Numbered from the stretch's first letter, positions 1 to 8,910 are shown. The stretch is 64,000 nt of DNA from Bacteroidota bacterium (GCA_019638705.1 JAHBTI010000002.1:62001-126000), one strand, 5' to 3'. Numbers and translations are program-made. The notes: generated from the letters alone by a model not told the origin.

Positions 1-74
1 AGTTCACCTTTAGCGTTTACATTTTCCACCTGTTTGGAAAAGTTCTGTTTAAAAAATTCGGCGTTGTCGTTCAC
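1..74 (-). CDS. partial ORF at window edge
   Basis: Reading leftward from a GTG at 74, the frame is open to the window edge and begins VNDNAEFFKQNFSKQV. It lies 20 bases beyond the stop of the deoxynucleoside kinase and on the same strand. No in-frame ATG lies close upstream, so the start is a guess. The product is not recognised and the fragment could be chance. Confidence 0.3.
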   Translation of the reverse strand, partial: MNDNAEFFKQNFSKQVENVNAKGE

Positions 75-94
75 AGTGGGTATGTTTTTTATTG

Positions 95-712
95 TTATTT
101 GAATAATCCGTTTAGTTCCGCATCTATCATACGAATGACTTTTCCCAAGTCTTCTTTACTTTCGCTAAAGTTAATATCGTCCACATCAACCACCAAAACT
201 TTTCCGCCCTCGTAAGACGTATGCCATGCCTCGTAACGTTCGTTCAGGCGTTTTAAATAATCCAAACGAATGCTGTTTTCGTAATCGCGCCCGCGTTTTT
301 GAATTTGTTTTACCAAGGTAGGCACGCTGGCGCGCAAATAAATAATCAAATCGGGAGCTTTAATCAGGCTTTCCATTAATTTGAATAATGAAAAATAATT
401 GTCGTAATCGCGCGAGGTCATTAAGCCCATGGCGTGCAGGTTGGGAGCAAAAATATAAGCGTCCTCATAAATAGTCCTGTCCTGAACCACCGTGTGTTTG
501 CCTTTGCGAATGTCTAAAATCTGACTGAAACGGTTATTTAAAAAATACACCTGCAAGTTGAATGACCAGCGCTGCATATCTTCGTAAAAATCGTTTAAAT
601 AAGGATTATCGTCAGCGTCTTCGTAATGAGCGTGCCATTTATAGTGTTTAGCCAAAAGAGATGTTAAAGTAGTTTTTCCCGACCCGATGTTACCTGCAAT
701 TGCAATATGCAT
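95..712 (-). CDS. deoxynucleoside kinase family protein
   Basis: 205 residues, the usual length for the dNK/dGK family, which phosphorylates deoxynucleosides at the 5' position for nucleotide salvage in the cytoplasm. The P-loop GNIGSGKTT is at residues 7-15. The DRT motif in QDRTIYEDAYIF (near residue 80) matches the family DRS/DRT substrate-binding motif, and the Arg-rich segment KQIQKRGRDYE is the expected lid. The ATG start places the P-loop directly at the N-terminus, as in relatives. Which deoxynucleoside is used cannot be read from the sequence. It is followed by about 120 non-coding bases. Confidence 0.9.
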   Translation of the reverse strand: MHIAIAGNIGSGKTTLTSLLAKHYKWHAHYEDADDNPYLNDFYEDMQRWSFNLQVYFLNNRFSQILDIRKGKHTVVQDRTIYEDAYIFAPNLHAMGLMTSRDYDNYFSLFKLMESLIKAPDLIIYLRASVPTLVKQIQKRGRDYENSIRLDYLKRLNERYEAWHTSYEGGKVLVVDVDDINFSESKEDLGKVIRMIDAELNGLFK

Positions 713-835
713 ACCCTAATCTTAATTAAAATTAAGAACCGAAAGTAATAAAAAATAACTTATAAGTAACAAAAAATGTTAGTCAAAAAAGTTTTTAACA
801 ATACTCGCATCTTTCGGGCGGCGGAAAGCATGAAA

Positions 836-1282
836 CTACTCCTCAACAACCCACACAAATTTGTTGTGCGCCTTGTAATACAAAAACAAGGTATAATTGC
901 CTTTTTCCAAACCTAATTGTTTTGTGTTTAAGACAATTTCATGCTTTCCTTTTTTGAATTTTTTGCCTGTGAACATCACTCTTTCAAAATAAGGGTCAAG
1001 CGGTTTGGTAATAACGGCGGTGATTGTTGTTGTGTCTTGCAGCTCAATCGGCAAGCTAATTTTTTCGGAGAAAGAAACTGTTTTTTGGGTTTGTAAAAAG
1101 TTTTCTTGGGCTGCGAATGCTTTGTTATTTGCTGCATAAGAACTGTCGTCCAATCTCACATAATAACAAGCATTGTCTTGTCGCCAAAAAAATTCACTCG
1201 GATTATGATTGTTGATACAATAAATATTTAATAAATAAGGAGGAATATCATCGTCAGAAAGCCTAAAACTTTTTTCGTTCAC
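836..1282 (-). CDS. C-terminal part of a secreted BNR-type protein (probably split gene)
   Basis: 148 codons from a GTG. No ATG is available, and an in-frame stop lies two codons upstream. It follows the 1296-2048 gene by 13 bases in another frame. Its opening SFRLSDDDIPPYL resembles what normally follows the last BNR motif in sialidase-fold proteins. Its end (residues 85-148) looks like a small beta-sandwich domain with a GNYTLFLYY strand. I infer that the two ORFs were once one secreted protein of about 400 residues broken by a frameshift near 1290. Alternatively it is a separate small protein of unknown role without a signal peptide. Confidence 0.5.
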   Translation of the reverse strand: MNEKSFRLSDDDIPPYLLNIYCINNHNPSEFFWRQDNACYYVRLDDSSYAANNKAFAAQENFLQTQKTVSFSEKISLPIELQDTTTITAVITKPLDPYFERVMFTGKKFKKGKHEIVLNTKQLGLEKGNYTLFLYYKAHNKFVWVVEE

Positions 1283-1295
1283 TCTTTATAGTACT

Positions 1296-2048
1296 TCAAA
1301 TTTTAACCTCGCCATTTTTACTTACAGCCAAAGTCAGGTCTGTTAATTCTCCGTCAACCGAATTTTGTTTGTCGTAATATAGTAAATACAAAACGCCGCA
1401 TGGGTCTATTGCCATTTGTACAGCAAACTGCGCTTTATGATTAGGACGGTATGTAATTAAAATCGGTTCTGTCCACGTTTCGCCTTTATCATCACTATAT
1501 ATCAAAAAAACATCTTTGTCTTCCGTGCTGTACTTCGTGTCTGTGTAGCAAACATAAATACGCCCTTTAAATTCACCTTTACTCTTATCGTAAATTATGA
1601 ACGGAAGATTTCTAAACGATATGTCGTCCAGTTTATATTCAGAACCAATGTTTGTGCCAATTAAAAATTTCTCTTCGGGTAACCACCCTCCTCCGCCATT
1701 AACTGAACGCTGAAACATAATATCTCGCCCGTTGAACCAACAAGCAAATACATCTTCTTTTGTTTCGCTATAGCAAACCATGAGATTTTTTCCTTTACTT
1801 TTTTTATTCAAAAGTGTTTTTGAAACTATTGGTGTTTGATTACAGCCTTCGCTAATATATCCACCAACTTGAACATAATAAATGCTGTCTTGTTTTTCTA
1901 TGAAATTATTTCCGGGAAATCTCTCTTCCAATGAAACATCAAATGGATTGGTAAGATAGCAACTCACCCATTTAAAAGCAGGAAACTGCGCAAACACTCC
2001 TTGCGCCAAAAAAATAAAAACTATGAAATGAAAAAAACGAAACATCAT
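1296..2048 (-). CDS. secreted BNR-repeat (sialidase-fold) protein, probably truncated
   Basis: 250 residues. A signal peptide is clear (hydrophobic FHFIVFIFLAQGVFA, cleavage near residue 20). The bodies VFACWFNGRDIMFQRSVNG and SDDKGETWTEP are BNR/Asp-box repeats (S-x-D-x-G-x-T-W), known from six-bladed propeller sialidases but also from many non-enzymatic exported proteins. No catalytic Arg triad can be assigned. The protein stops shortly after a degenerate Asp box (VSKNGE), and the rest of the fold appears to continue in another frame in the next ORF. Exported function unknown. Confidence 0.6.
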   Translation of the reverse strand: MMFRFFHFIVFIFLAQGVFAQFPAFKWVSCYLTNPFDVSLEERFPGNNFIEKQDSIYYVQVGGYISEGCNQTPIVSKTLLNKKSKGKNLMVCYSETKEDVFACWFNGRDIMFQRSVNGGGGWLPEEKFLIGTNIGSEYKLDDISFRNLPFIIYDKSKGEFKGRIYVCYTDTKYSTEDKDVFLIYSDDKGETWTEPILITYRPNHKAQFAVQMAIDPCGVLYLLYYDKQNSVDGELTDLTLAVSKNGEVKI

Positions 2049-2111
2049 TGCAAATTTAGAATTTAGAAAATTAGGCTTTAGAATTTTTTTCCGCCATTCC
2101 CTCCAAAATTC

Positions 2112-2119
2112 TACCTTTG
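2112..2119 (+). promoter_or_regulatory. Bacteroidota -7 box TACCTTTG
   Basis: TACCTTTG matches the TAnnTTTG -7 consensus of Bacteroidota and lies 18 bases before the ATG of the M20 dipeptidase. No clean TTTG is present 19 bases upstream, only a T-rich run. The alternative TTG start at 2117 would lie inside this box, which supports the ATG at 2138. Confidence 0.45.
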
Positions 2120-2137
2120 GCGTTCAAAATTTTTTCT

Positions 2138-3535
2138 ATGGACAAATCAACAATCACTACTTATCTCAACGCCAACAAAGAGCGTGTGTTAAACGAATTA
2201 CTTGAGCTATTACGCATTCCGTCAGTAAGCGCAGACAGCAAATACAACAACGATGTTTTAAAAACCGCCGAAGCCGTAAAGCAACGCTTGGTTGAAGCAG
2301 GCGCAGACAAGGTAGAGGTTTCTAAAACCAAAGGTTTCCCTGTTATTTACGGCGAAAAAATAATTGACCCGAAAAAACCAACCGTAGTTGTTTACGGGCA
2401 TTACGATGTGCAACCCGCCGACCCTTTGAATTTGTGGGATACTCCGCCGTTTGAACCCACACTACGCAAAACCGCCGTTCACCCCGAAGGCGCAATTTTT
2501 GCGCGCGGCGCGTGTGATGACAAAGGTCAAATGTATATGCACGTAAAAGCGTTTGAATTGATGATGAAAACAAACACGCTTCCCTGCAACGTAAAATTTA
2601 TGATTGAAGGTGAAGAAGAAGTCGGCTCGCCGAGTTTAGGGCAATGGGTAAGAGATAACAAAGAGCGTTTGAAAGGCGATGTGATTTTGATTTCTGACAC
2701 ATCAATTATTGCAAACGACACACCAAGTATTGATGCAGGTTTGCGCGGCTTGGCGTATATGGAAGTGGAAGTTACCGGACCAAACCGCGATTTGCATAGT
2801 GGCGTGTACGGCGGTGCGGTGGCTAATCCAATCAACATTTTGTGCAAGATGATTGCCGATTGCCACGACGAAAACCGTCATATCACCATTCCGAAATTTT
2901 ATGATGATGTTGTGGAATTGAGCAAAGCAGAACGCGATGACATGGCGAAAGCGCCTTTCAACTTAGATGAATACAAAAAAGATTTAGGCATTGCCGATGT
3001 ATTGGGCGAAAAAGGTTTTACAACTATTGAGCGCACAGGTATTCGCCCAACGCTTGATGTGAACGGTATATGGGGCGGCTACACAGGCGAAGGTGCAAAA
3101 ACGGTGTTGCCTTCAAAAGCCTTTGCAAAAATAAGTATGCGTTTAGTGCCAAATCAAAATTCGGATAAAATTGCGGCTTTGTTTCAAAAACATTTTGAGA
3201 GCGTTGCGCCAAACTATGTAAGCGTAAAAGTTACAGTTCATCATGGCGGCGAGCCTGTTGTTGTCAGCACCGAAAGCATCGGTTACAAAGCGGCAAGCAA
3301 AGCAATGGAAGAAACCTATGGCAAAAAACCTGTGCCAACGCGCGGCGGTGGAAGTATTCCGATTGTGGCTTTGTTTAAAAAAGAATTGGGCTTAGACAGT
3401 ATTCTCATGGGCTTTGGTTTGGACTCTGACGCACTTCACTCGCCAAACGAACATTACGGCTTGTTTAATTATTACAAAGGCATTGAAACCATTCCTTTGT
3501 TTTATAAACATTATACCGAAATGTCGAAGAAATAA
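2138..3535 (+). CDS. M20 family dipeptidase
   Basis: 465 residues from the ATG at 2138. It is a zinc metallopeptidase of the M20 family (PepV/CNDP-like branch), which hydrolyses dipeptides in the cytoplasm. The two-zinc site is intact: H88 and catalytic D90 in VVVYGHYDVQP, bridging D127 in RGACDDKG, and E160/E161 in EGEEEVGS. The C-terminal RGGGSIPIV and the DALHSPNE segment carry the remaining ligand region. The lid/dimerisation domain (about 200-330) contains the family DLHSGVYGG segment. It stands alone, with a palindromic repeat directly behind it. Confidence 0.92.
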   Translation: MDKSTITTYLNANKERVLNELLELLRIPSVSADSKYNNDVLKTAEAVKQRLVEAGADKVEVSKTKGFPVIYGEKIIDPKKPTVVVYGHYDVQPADPLNLWDTPPFEPTLRKTAVHPEGAIFARGACDDKGQMYMHVKAFELMMKTNTLPCNVKFMIEGEEEVGSPSLGQWVRDNKERLKGDVILISDTSIIANDTPSIDAGLRGLAYMEVEVTGPNRDLHSGVYGGAVANPINILCKMIADCHDENRHITIPKFYDDVVELSKAERDDMAKAPFNLDEYKKDLGIADVLGEKGFTTIERTGIRPTLDVNGIWGGYTGEGAKTVLPSKAFAKISMRLVPNQNSDKIAALFQKHFESVAPNYVSVKVTVHHGGEPVVVSTESIGYKAASKAMEETYGKKPVPTRGGGSIPIVALFKKELGLDSILMGFGLDSDALHSPNEHYGLFNYYKGIETIPLFYKHYTEMSKK

Positions 3536-3542
3536 ATTTTAA

Positions 3543-3609
3543 TGTCACATCGAGCGAAGTCGAGACGTGCTGCCGAAACGTTCATTTCTCGACTTCGCTC
3601 GAAATGACA
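3543..3609. repeat. palindromic element, family A short form
   Basis: Inverted repeat with arms of the type TCGAGCGAAGTCGAGA, bounded by TGTCA and TGACA. It lies between the dipeptidase stop and the LEA-like lipoprotein. The same arms recur at 26914-27005. Confidence 0.8.
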
Positions 3610-3629
3610 TAGCTTTATTACAACAATTA

Positions 3630-4091
3630 ATGAAAAAACTTTCTCTCTTTTATCTTCTATCGTTCATCTTGATTTTTGCTTCATGCAGAAATTTTAAAGA
3701 CTTGGAATGTACAGGCGTAAGCGGTTTTACCGTAAACAAAATAAACACCGAAGGCATTGATGCCAACATTTTACTCAAAATTAAAAATCCGAACAGGGTT
3801 GGTTTTTCCATTTACAAAAGCGAGTTTGACATTGCCTTTAGCGGCATTGGTTTGGGAAAAGCAAAATTGGTAAAGCGTGTGCACATTAAAGGCAATACCG
3901 AAGAAACATACAGTTTTAATTTAAAAAACGATTTTAAAGACATTAACGTTATGGACATTCTTAAACTTTTAGGCAGTAATGCCGCTTCACGTCGCGGCAT
4001 GGTAGAAGTAAAAGGCGACCTTCGCGCAGGAAAATTTTATTTGAAGAAAAAAATTCGGGTTGATGTGAAAGAAAAAATCGGGTTGAATTAA
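3630..4091 (+). CDS. LEA type 2 family lipoprotein
   Basis: 153 residues from the ATG at 3630. An upstream TTG start would run through the palindrome and bury the signal. The signal peptide ends in a lipobox (FASC, Cys at about residue 19), so the protein should be a lipoprotein. The body has the LEA14/WHy pattern: GFTVNKINTEGIDANILLKIKNPNRVGFSIYKSEFD, a beta-sandwich in which an NPN motif follows the first strands. This family is found in exported proteins of Bacteroidota; its role is not established. A second palindromic element follows the gene. Confidence 0.75.
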   Translation: MKKLSLFYLLSFILIFASCRNFKDLECTGVSGFTVNKINTEGIDANILLKIKNPNRVGFSIYKSEFDIAFSGIGLGKAKLVKRVHIKGNTEETYSFNLKNDFKDINVMDILKLLGSNAASRRGMVEVKGDLRAGKFYLKKKIRVDVKEKIGLN

Positions 4092-4140
4092 GGTTTGCTT
4101 CAATGTGTTTTTATTTACAAGCTATCTCAAAAATAGGAAC

Positions 4141-4245
4141 TGTCAGTTCGAGTAGGTTTGCTGCCTCTTTGCAAACCGTATCGAGAACTGATTTTCGTAA
4201 GCACTTCTCGATACGCCTCCTATCGTCGGCTACTCGAAGTGACAT
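4141..4245. repeat. palindromic element, family A long form
   Basis: Imperfect inverted repeat beginning TGTCAGTTCGAGTAGG and ending CTACTCGAAGTGACA. It holds an inner pair GTATCGAGAACTG / CACTTCTCGATAC and a GTTTGCTGCCTCTTTGCAAAC hairpin-like block. It fills the gap between two convergent genes. Other copies are at 16791, 28649 and 37840. Confidence 0.8.
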
Positions 4246-4273
4246 GAATTTTATTTACGCGACTGAAATGCAC

Positions 4274-5521
4274 CTAAATTTTATCGTCCACAGCTCTTAT
4301 ATCCAAAGCATCGCGCAAGCCGTTTCCAACCAACATAAAAGACAACACCAACAACATAATGGCTATGCCGGGGATAAACGCGAGATAAGCTTTGTCCATT
4401 AAAATATAACCGCGATGTGCGTTTATCATTTCACCCCACGAGGGAACAGGCGGTTGCGCACCAATGCCAAGAAAGCTCAAACCTGCTTCGGTGAGAATGG
4501 CGGAAGCAAAATTTCCTGCCGCCATAACAATTACAGGAGCTAAAATATTCGGCAAAATGTGGCGGAAAATTATTCTCGCATTACCAAAACCCAAAGCACG
4601 CCCCGCTTCCACAAATTCTTTTTCGCGTATGCTGAGTGTTTGCCCGCGCACCACACGCGCCACTTCCACCCACATAGTTAAACCAACAGCAATAAACACT
4701 TGTGTTACGCCTTTTCCCAACACCAAAGTAATGGCAATGACTAACAATAAAGTTGGGATAGACCACACAACATTGATGAGCCACATAATGACATTGTCGG
4801 TTTTTCCGCCGTAATAGCCTGCCAGCGCGCCAAGTAAAATGCCGATGAAAATAGAAATGCTTACCGCCACCAAACCCACGCCCAGACTAATGCGCGTGCC
4901 AATGAGTAAACGGCTCAACAAATCGCGCCCCAATAAATCTGTGCCGAGAAAATATTTTTTTGTAACAATATTGCGTTGCACAATTTCATTTTGCATTTCT
5001 GAAATTGATTTTGTGATTTCCTGCGGATTATCAATTTCATAAAAAGACAGCGTTTGTTTCAGCGTATCAAATTTTATCTTGTGTTTGGTGTCTAATGCAA
5101 ACAACACATCGGCGAGATTAAAACTTTCGTGAGAGCCATTGTTTGTGGAATTTCCTGTGTATTCTTCCAAAATAATTTCATCGTTTTTAAATTCATACGA
5201 GTAAAATGTGTGAGAAGAAAAATCGGAATGATACCCGAACAGCATTTTTGAAAATACAATTTGTTTTTCGTGAATTTGATTTTTGCGCACGAGTAAGTGT
5301 TGAATTTTAAACCCCGGTGCTTTAATGTGCAGTTCAGGTTTTTGGTCGTTGGCGTAAGGTGTGTTGTCGGGCGTAATTAAATATCCCAAAACAGAAATGA
5401 GGCAAGCAAACGCAATCACAAACAATCCGAATATGGCGGATTTGTTGCGTTTAAAGCGTTTCCACGTTTGCGCGCTTAACGATTGCGTTTTAAATTCTAT
5501 TTTCTTTTTCTTAAAAAACAT
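4274..5521 (-). CDS. oligopeptide/dipeptide ABC transporter permease (OppC/DppC type)
   Basis: 415 residues. The N-terminal OppC segment (SAQTWKRFKRNKSAIFGL) is followed by a first membrane helix. Unusually, about 130 residues of periplasmic insert (roughly 55-185) come before TDLLGRDLLSRLLIGTRISL, where the standard BPD_transp_1 permease domain begins. The EAA loop is visible as EFVEAGRALGFGNARIIFRHILPN, which contacts the ATPase. It would import peptides or nickel-like substrates together with an OppB and binding protein not in this window. The OppDF-type ATPase at 10967-12739 is a possible partner. Confidence 0.88.
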   Translation of the reverse strand: MFFKKKKIEFKTQSLSAQTWKRFKRNKSAIFGLFVIAFACLISVLGYLITPDNTPYANDQKPELHIKAPGFKIQHLLVRKNQIHEKQIVFSKMLFGYHSDFSSHTFYSYEFKNDEIILEEYTGNSTNNGSHESFNLADVLFALDTKHKIKFDTLKQTLSFYEIDNPQEITKSISEMQNEIVQRNIVTKKYFLGTDLLGRDLLSRLLIGTRISLGVGLVAVSISIFIGILLGALAGYYGGKTDNVIMWLINVVWSIPTLLLVIAITLVLGKGVTQVFIAVGLTMWVEVARVVRGQTLSIREKEFVEAGRALGFGNARIIFRHILPNILAPVIVMAAGNFASAILTEAGLSFLGIGAQPPVPSWGEMINAHRGYILMDKAYLAFIPGIAIMLLVLSFMLVGNGLRDALDIRAVDDKI

Positions 5522-5530
5522 ATTTTCTCA

Positions 5531-5597
5531 CCACAGAGGCACAGAGGGCACAAAGAGTTTGCTCTGTGTTTGCCCCGTGTACTCTGTGCCTCTGTGG
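5531..5597. repeat. palindromic element, family B (cacagaggc type)
   Basis: Inverted repeat with left arm CCACAGAGGCACAGAG and right arm CTCTGTGCCTCTGTGG, between the permease start and the glycosyltransferase stop. Further members are at 28224, 30181 and 41763. Confidence 0.8.
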
Positions 5598-5602
5598 TTA
5601 AT

Positions 5603-6730
5603 TTACTTCCATTTAGGTTTCATAAACAAACTTGCCAATCCCACAATCACGGCATAAATCGGATACACAAAACCAACGGGAATACCATAAAACAACAAGC
5701 CTTTGTTTTTAATAAACTTGGAAGCTAAAAGTAGCAACAACATGTCAAAGGCAATTTTTGAAAAAATAAAAGTTAGGCACAAAGTTTTGTGCAAAGGCGA
5801 AATGTACAGACCAACAAAACAAAACAGCCAAAGTGCATTGACGGCAAAAGTAAGAGCCGCCAACAAAAAATTAAGCGGATTGGAATTGCTTTTAAACTTT
5901 GAAGCCCAGCGGATTTTTTGTTTCAGCAATTCGCCCAATGAGCGGCAAGGATAGGTGTAAACAATAGCGGCGTGAGATTTTAAATAAGCAATTTTTGTGT
6001 CGGGAATTTTTTTAAGGTCTTCCAAGAAAAAAATATCATCGCCCGAAGCAATATCTAAATGCGAGTTGTAGCCCTGTGTTTTTTCAAAAGCCTGTTTGGT
6101 AAAAATTAAATTTGCGCCGTTGCATAAAAACGGTTTTTTGTAGTGTGCGCTTCCGCAAGCCGCCAACGCGAGAATATTATTTTCAATGGCTTGCAAAGCC
6201 CAAAATGTGCCAATATTATTAGTGAACATAACAGGAGCAATAATTAAATCGGGTTTTTCTTTTTGGAAAAACTCAGAAATACTTCGTAGCCAAAGACCGG
6301 AAGGGTAATCGCTAATCGCATCGGCATCACGCAACACAATTAAATCATGGTTTGCAAACTGCATGGCATAAGAAATACTTCGCTTTTTACCCTTTTGTTT
6401 TGGATTGGAAATAATTTTGTAATCAACCTCTGAATTTTTTAAAACTCGCTCCGCTTGTTGAACAGTGCTGTCGGTACTTGCGTCGTTAATTAAAATCAAT
6501 TGAATGTTTTTGCGTTCGTACAACTCCCCTATAATGGAGTATAAACAGAATGCAATATTTTTTTCTTCGTTGCGGGCGCAAATAACAATTGTTACAGGTG
6601 TTTCAGGATACTCGGCTTTTGACAGAAAGAGTGAAAATTCTTTTGTTCGCAAAAATCCTATTGCAAGCCAAGTCAGTACTAATACATAAAGTGCTAAACA
6701 AACAAATGCTATGTATAAAATCAAACTCAT
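5603..6730 (-). CDS. glycosyltransferase family 2 membrane protein
   Basis: 375 residues from the ATG at 6730, which overlaps the upstream stop as ATGA. One N-terminal membrane helix is followed by a GT-A domain: VTIVICARNEEKNI, NDASTDST and the metal-binding DADAISD (near residue 130). A GDDIFFLEDL segment and QKIRWASK (the QxxRW-type acceptor motif of processive and related GT2 enzymes) come next, then three or four C-terminal helices. It likely transfers a sugar to a lipid or cell-surface glycan. It is cotranscribed with the flippase-like gene upstream, which suggests joint work on a membrane lipid or glycolipid. Confidence 0.85.
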   Translation of the reverse strand: MSLILYIAFVCLALYVLVLTWLAIGFLRTKEFSLFLSKAEYPETPVTIVICARNEEKNIAFCLYSIIGELYERKNIQLILINDASTDSTVQQAERVLKNSEVDYKIISNPKQKGKKRSISYAMQFANHDLIVLRDADAISDYPSGLWLRSISEFFQKEKPDLIIAPVMFTNNIGTFWALQAIENNILALAACGSAHYKKPFLCNGANLIFTKQAFEKTQGYNSHLDIASGDDIFFLEDLKKIPDTKIAYLKSHAAIVYTYPCRSLGELLKQKIRWASKFKSNSNPLNFLLAALTFAVNALWLFCFVGLYISPLHKTLCLTFIFSKIAFDMLLLLLASKFIKNKGLLFYGIPVGFVYPIYAVIVGLASLFMKPKWK

Positions 6731-7749
6731 GTCAGCCCCTCCCAAACCCTCCCCAAAGGGGAGGACTTACCAACCGCAGAACTCTCCCCCTTTGGGGGAG
6801 TTGGAGGGGGCATTTTCACCAAAAAATAATACCCCACCGCGCTTGGAATAACAATATTAATAAACCACAGTAACACCGTTGCTAAAGCCAACACAGAATT
6901 TTCAATGCCTGAATTTTTAAATACCACCAAAGCAATGGCAGCGCGAATAGCGGCTTCCAACACAGAAATCATGGGCATTACGCTGGTGATGAGAAAATAC
7001 AAAGCAATGCCGATAAAAATGTTTGTGTCAAAATGTTGTGGGTGAAACAAATAAATTAATAGCACCAATTGAGAAAAAAATACCGCGTATCGCAACAGCG
7101 AAAATCCCGATAACTGAAACAACGTTTTTGCGGAAAAGGTGTAATTAAATTCTTGGGTGTTTTTTTCTTTGCTTATTTTTTTCTGTACCAAATGCAAAAT
7201 GAAATCAATTTTGTAAATGCAAAGGATTAAAAGCACAATTACCAAAACGCCTATACTTGCCGTAATATAGGCTATCCATTCAAATTCTTCCCCGAATGAA
7301 TTGAGTTTGAACAACAACGCAATTAATCCCACAACAATGGTAATTGAAAACTGAAACATACCGTTGATGAAGTGCAGCACCGTTACTTTTGGTCTGTTAG
7401 CAGGGCTGAAAAAAATAATTTTCGCCAAAAATTCTGTTGCCCTTCCCGGTGCTAAATTGCCTAAACAAATGCCACTGTATATGGATTTATTTGCCGTAGC
7501 GTAATTTATTTTTTCAACGGGCGTAGTAATCAGTTTCCATTTATAGGCTTCAATGCCCCAGTTTACGGGCATCAGCAAAAGGCATAAGGCAAAAAACAAA
7601 ATTCCCTTTCCCGAAAAAGCGGCGTTGTAAATTAATTGCAATTTATCGTGCGTAAAATCATCTTTCAGGCGAAAGTAAATAACCGAAAGGCTCGCCACGC
7701 CGATTAAGGCTTTAATAAGTATGGAAAATATTTTTTTTCTTGCGAGCAA
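6727..7749 (-). CDS. lysylphosphatidylglycerol synthetase-type (UPF0104) integral membrane protein
   Basis: Polytopic protein with about eight helices. [26 protein letters not shown] and the late [16 protein letters not shown] segment match the AglD/MprF-like flippase family that moves lipids or lipid-linked sugars. The start is uncertain. The only early ATG (7806) would overlap the divergent ruvC 5' end by 32 bases, so a TTG at 7749 is preferred, and a GTG further in is also possible. The last 25 or so residues ([15 protein letters not shown]...) are encoded by a palindromic repeat and are probably not part of the ancestral protein. The stop overlaps the next gene's ATG. Confidence 0.75.
   Translation of the reverse strand: MLARKKIFSILIKALIGVASLSVIYFRLKDDFTHDKLQLIYNAAFSGKGILFFALCLLLMPVNWGIEAYKWKLITTPVEKINYATANKSIYSGICLGNLAPGRATEFLAKIIFFSPANRPKVTVLHFINGMFQFSITIVVGLIALLFKLNSFGEEFEWIAYITASIGVLVIVLLILCIYKIDFILHLVQKKISKEKNTQEFNYTFSAKTLFQLSGFSLLRYAVFFSQLVLLIYLFHPQHFDTNIFIGIALYFLITSVMPMISVLEAAIRAAIALVVFKNSGIENSVLALATVLLWFINIVIPSAVGYYFLVKMPPPTPPKGESSAVGKSSPLGRVWEGLT
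6733..6811. repeat. palindromic element, family D (ccaaagggg type) inside coding sequence
   Basis: Contains CCCTCCCCAAAGGGGAGG and CTCCCCCTTTGGGGGAG in tandem. It encodes the C-terminal tail of the flippase-like protein and abuts the glycosyltransferase start. Related copies are at 8334, 23124, 58321 and 59897. Confidence 0.75.
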
Positions 7750-7774
7750 AACGAGGTTAAATTTACATTTTAAA

Positions 7775-8332
7775 ATGTCAGCAAAAGACAGAATAATTTT
7801 AGGCATTGACCCCGGAACAATCGTTATGGGCTACGGTTTGCTGCACGTTGAAAACAACAAACTGAAACCGCTTGGCATGGGCGTAATTAAATTGGAAAAG
7901 TTGGAAGACCATGCCCTGCGTTTGAAAAAAATTTTTGAGCGCACCATCAGCATTATTGAAGAATACAAACCCGATGAACTCGCCATTGAAGCACCCTTTT
8001 TCGGAAAAAATGTTCAATCTATGTTGAAGCTCGGCAGAGCGCAGGGTGTGGCTATTGCGGCGGCATTAAGTAAAAACATTCCTATTACAGAATATTCGCC
8101 TAAGAAAATAAAAATGAGCATTACAGGAAACGGTAACGCAAGTAAAGAACAGGTTGCCGCTATGCTGCAACAAATTCTCGGCATTAAAAAAGAACAGGAT
8201 TTTTTAGATGCTACCGATGCTATGGGCGCAGCTTTGTGTCATTATTATCAAAATAAAAACAAAGCGGCGGGCGCAACATCTTATACAGGCTGGAAAGCGT
8301 TTTTGGCGGATAATCCCAAGCGGAAGATTTAA
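7775..8332 (+). CDS. ruvC: Holliday junction resolvase RuvC
   Basis: 185 residues from the ATG at 7775. RuvC is the RNase H-fold endonuclease that cuts Holliday junctions with RuvAB. The acidic catalytic set is present: D12 in ILGIDPGT, the Glu of [11 protein letters not shown], and the two Asp of [16 protein letters not shown]. The [15 protein letters not shown] loop matches the DNA-binding segment. A Lys/Arg-rich tail follows. It is divergent from the flippase-like gene. A short family D repeat sits directly behind the stop. Confidence 0.93.
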   Translation: MSAKDRIILGIDPGTIVMGYGLLHVENNKLKPLGMGVIKLEKLEDHALRLKKIFERTISIIEEYKPDELAIEAPFFGKNVQSMLKLGRAQGVAIAAALSKNIPITEYSPKKIKMSITGNGNASKEQVAAMLQQILGIKKEQDFLDATDAMGAALCHYYQNKNKAAGATSYTGWKAFLADNPKRKI

Positions 8333-8333
8333 A

Positions 8334-8363
8334 ATCCTCCCTAAATCCCTCCAAAGGAAGGAC
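8334..8363. repeat. family D repeat remnant
   Basis: ATCCTCCCTAAATCCCTCC followed by AAAGGAAGGAC is a shortened copy of the family D palindrome, between the convergent ruvC and DUF1599 genes. Confidence 0.55.
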
Positions 8364-8369
8364 TTTTTA

Positions 8370-8903
8370 TTAACTGTGTTTTATCAAGGCAAACACGGCA
8401 TAATTTATCATATCCATATAATTGGCATCAACGCCCTCGCTGATAATGGTTTTTCCGTCGTGGTCTTCAATTTGTTTTACGCGAAAAATTTTCATCAAAA
8501 TCAAATCGGTGAGCGAACTCATGCGCATATCGCGCCAAGCCTCGCCGTAATCGTGATTTTTGTCTTCCATTAATTTTTTGGTCTGCGCCACATATTTTGA
8601 AAATAATTTTTCCACTTCATCAAAAGGCAATTCCATGCGTGTATCGTCTTTCAATTCCAACTGAATTAAGGCAATCAGGCAATAATTAATAATACCGATG
8701 TATTCGCCCGCAATGCTGTCGCCGATTTTTTGCGTGCCTTTTTCTTCAATGCTTTTAATGCGTTGCGCTTTAATAAAAATTTGGTCGGTGAGCGATTTGG
8801 GGCGAAGGTTGCGCCAAGCCGTTCCGTAATCTTTCATCTTTTTTAAAAATATATCTTTGCACTGCGCAATCGCCGCATCGTATTGTTTGGAGGTGTTTTG
8901 CAT
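8370..8903 (-). CDS. DUF1599 domain protein
   Basis: 177 residues from the ATG at 8903. Two homologous halves are visible. Residues 1-85 contain KKMKDYGTAWRNLRPKSLTDQIFIKAQRI, and residues 90-177 contain EDKNHDYGEAWRDMRMSSLTDLILMKIFRV. Each is followed by GIINYCLIAL or DMINYAVFAL. This is the DUF1599 (nucleotide modification associated) arrangement; the biochemical role is unknown. The gene is divergent from folP with only seven bases between the two start codons, so promoters must lie inside or be shared. Confidence 0.85.
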   Translation of the reverse strand: MQNTSKQYDAAIAQCKDIFLKKMKDYGTAWRNLRPKSLTDQIFIKAQRIKSIEEKGTQKIGDSIAGEYIGIINYCLIALIQLELKDDTRMELPFDEVEKLFSKYVAQTKKLMEDKNHDYGEAWRDMRMSSLTDLILMKIFRVKQIEDHDGKTIISEGVDANYMDMINYAVFALIKHS

Positions 8904-8910
8904 AAAATTT

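Noticed and set aside
4103..4402. 99-residue ORF on the plus strand
   Set aside because: It consists of the family A repeat and antisense of the permease gene.
5483..5954. Overlapping plus-strand ORFs near the family B repeat
   Set aside because: They are shadows of the permease and glycosyltransferase genes joined through the repeat.
7750..7806. ATG start at 7806 for the flippase-like protein
   Set aside because: It would overlap the ruvC start region by 32 bases on the opposite strand, and the added residues are antisense to ruvC.
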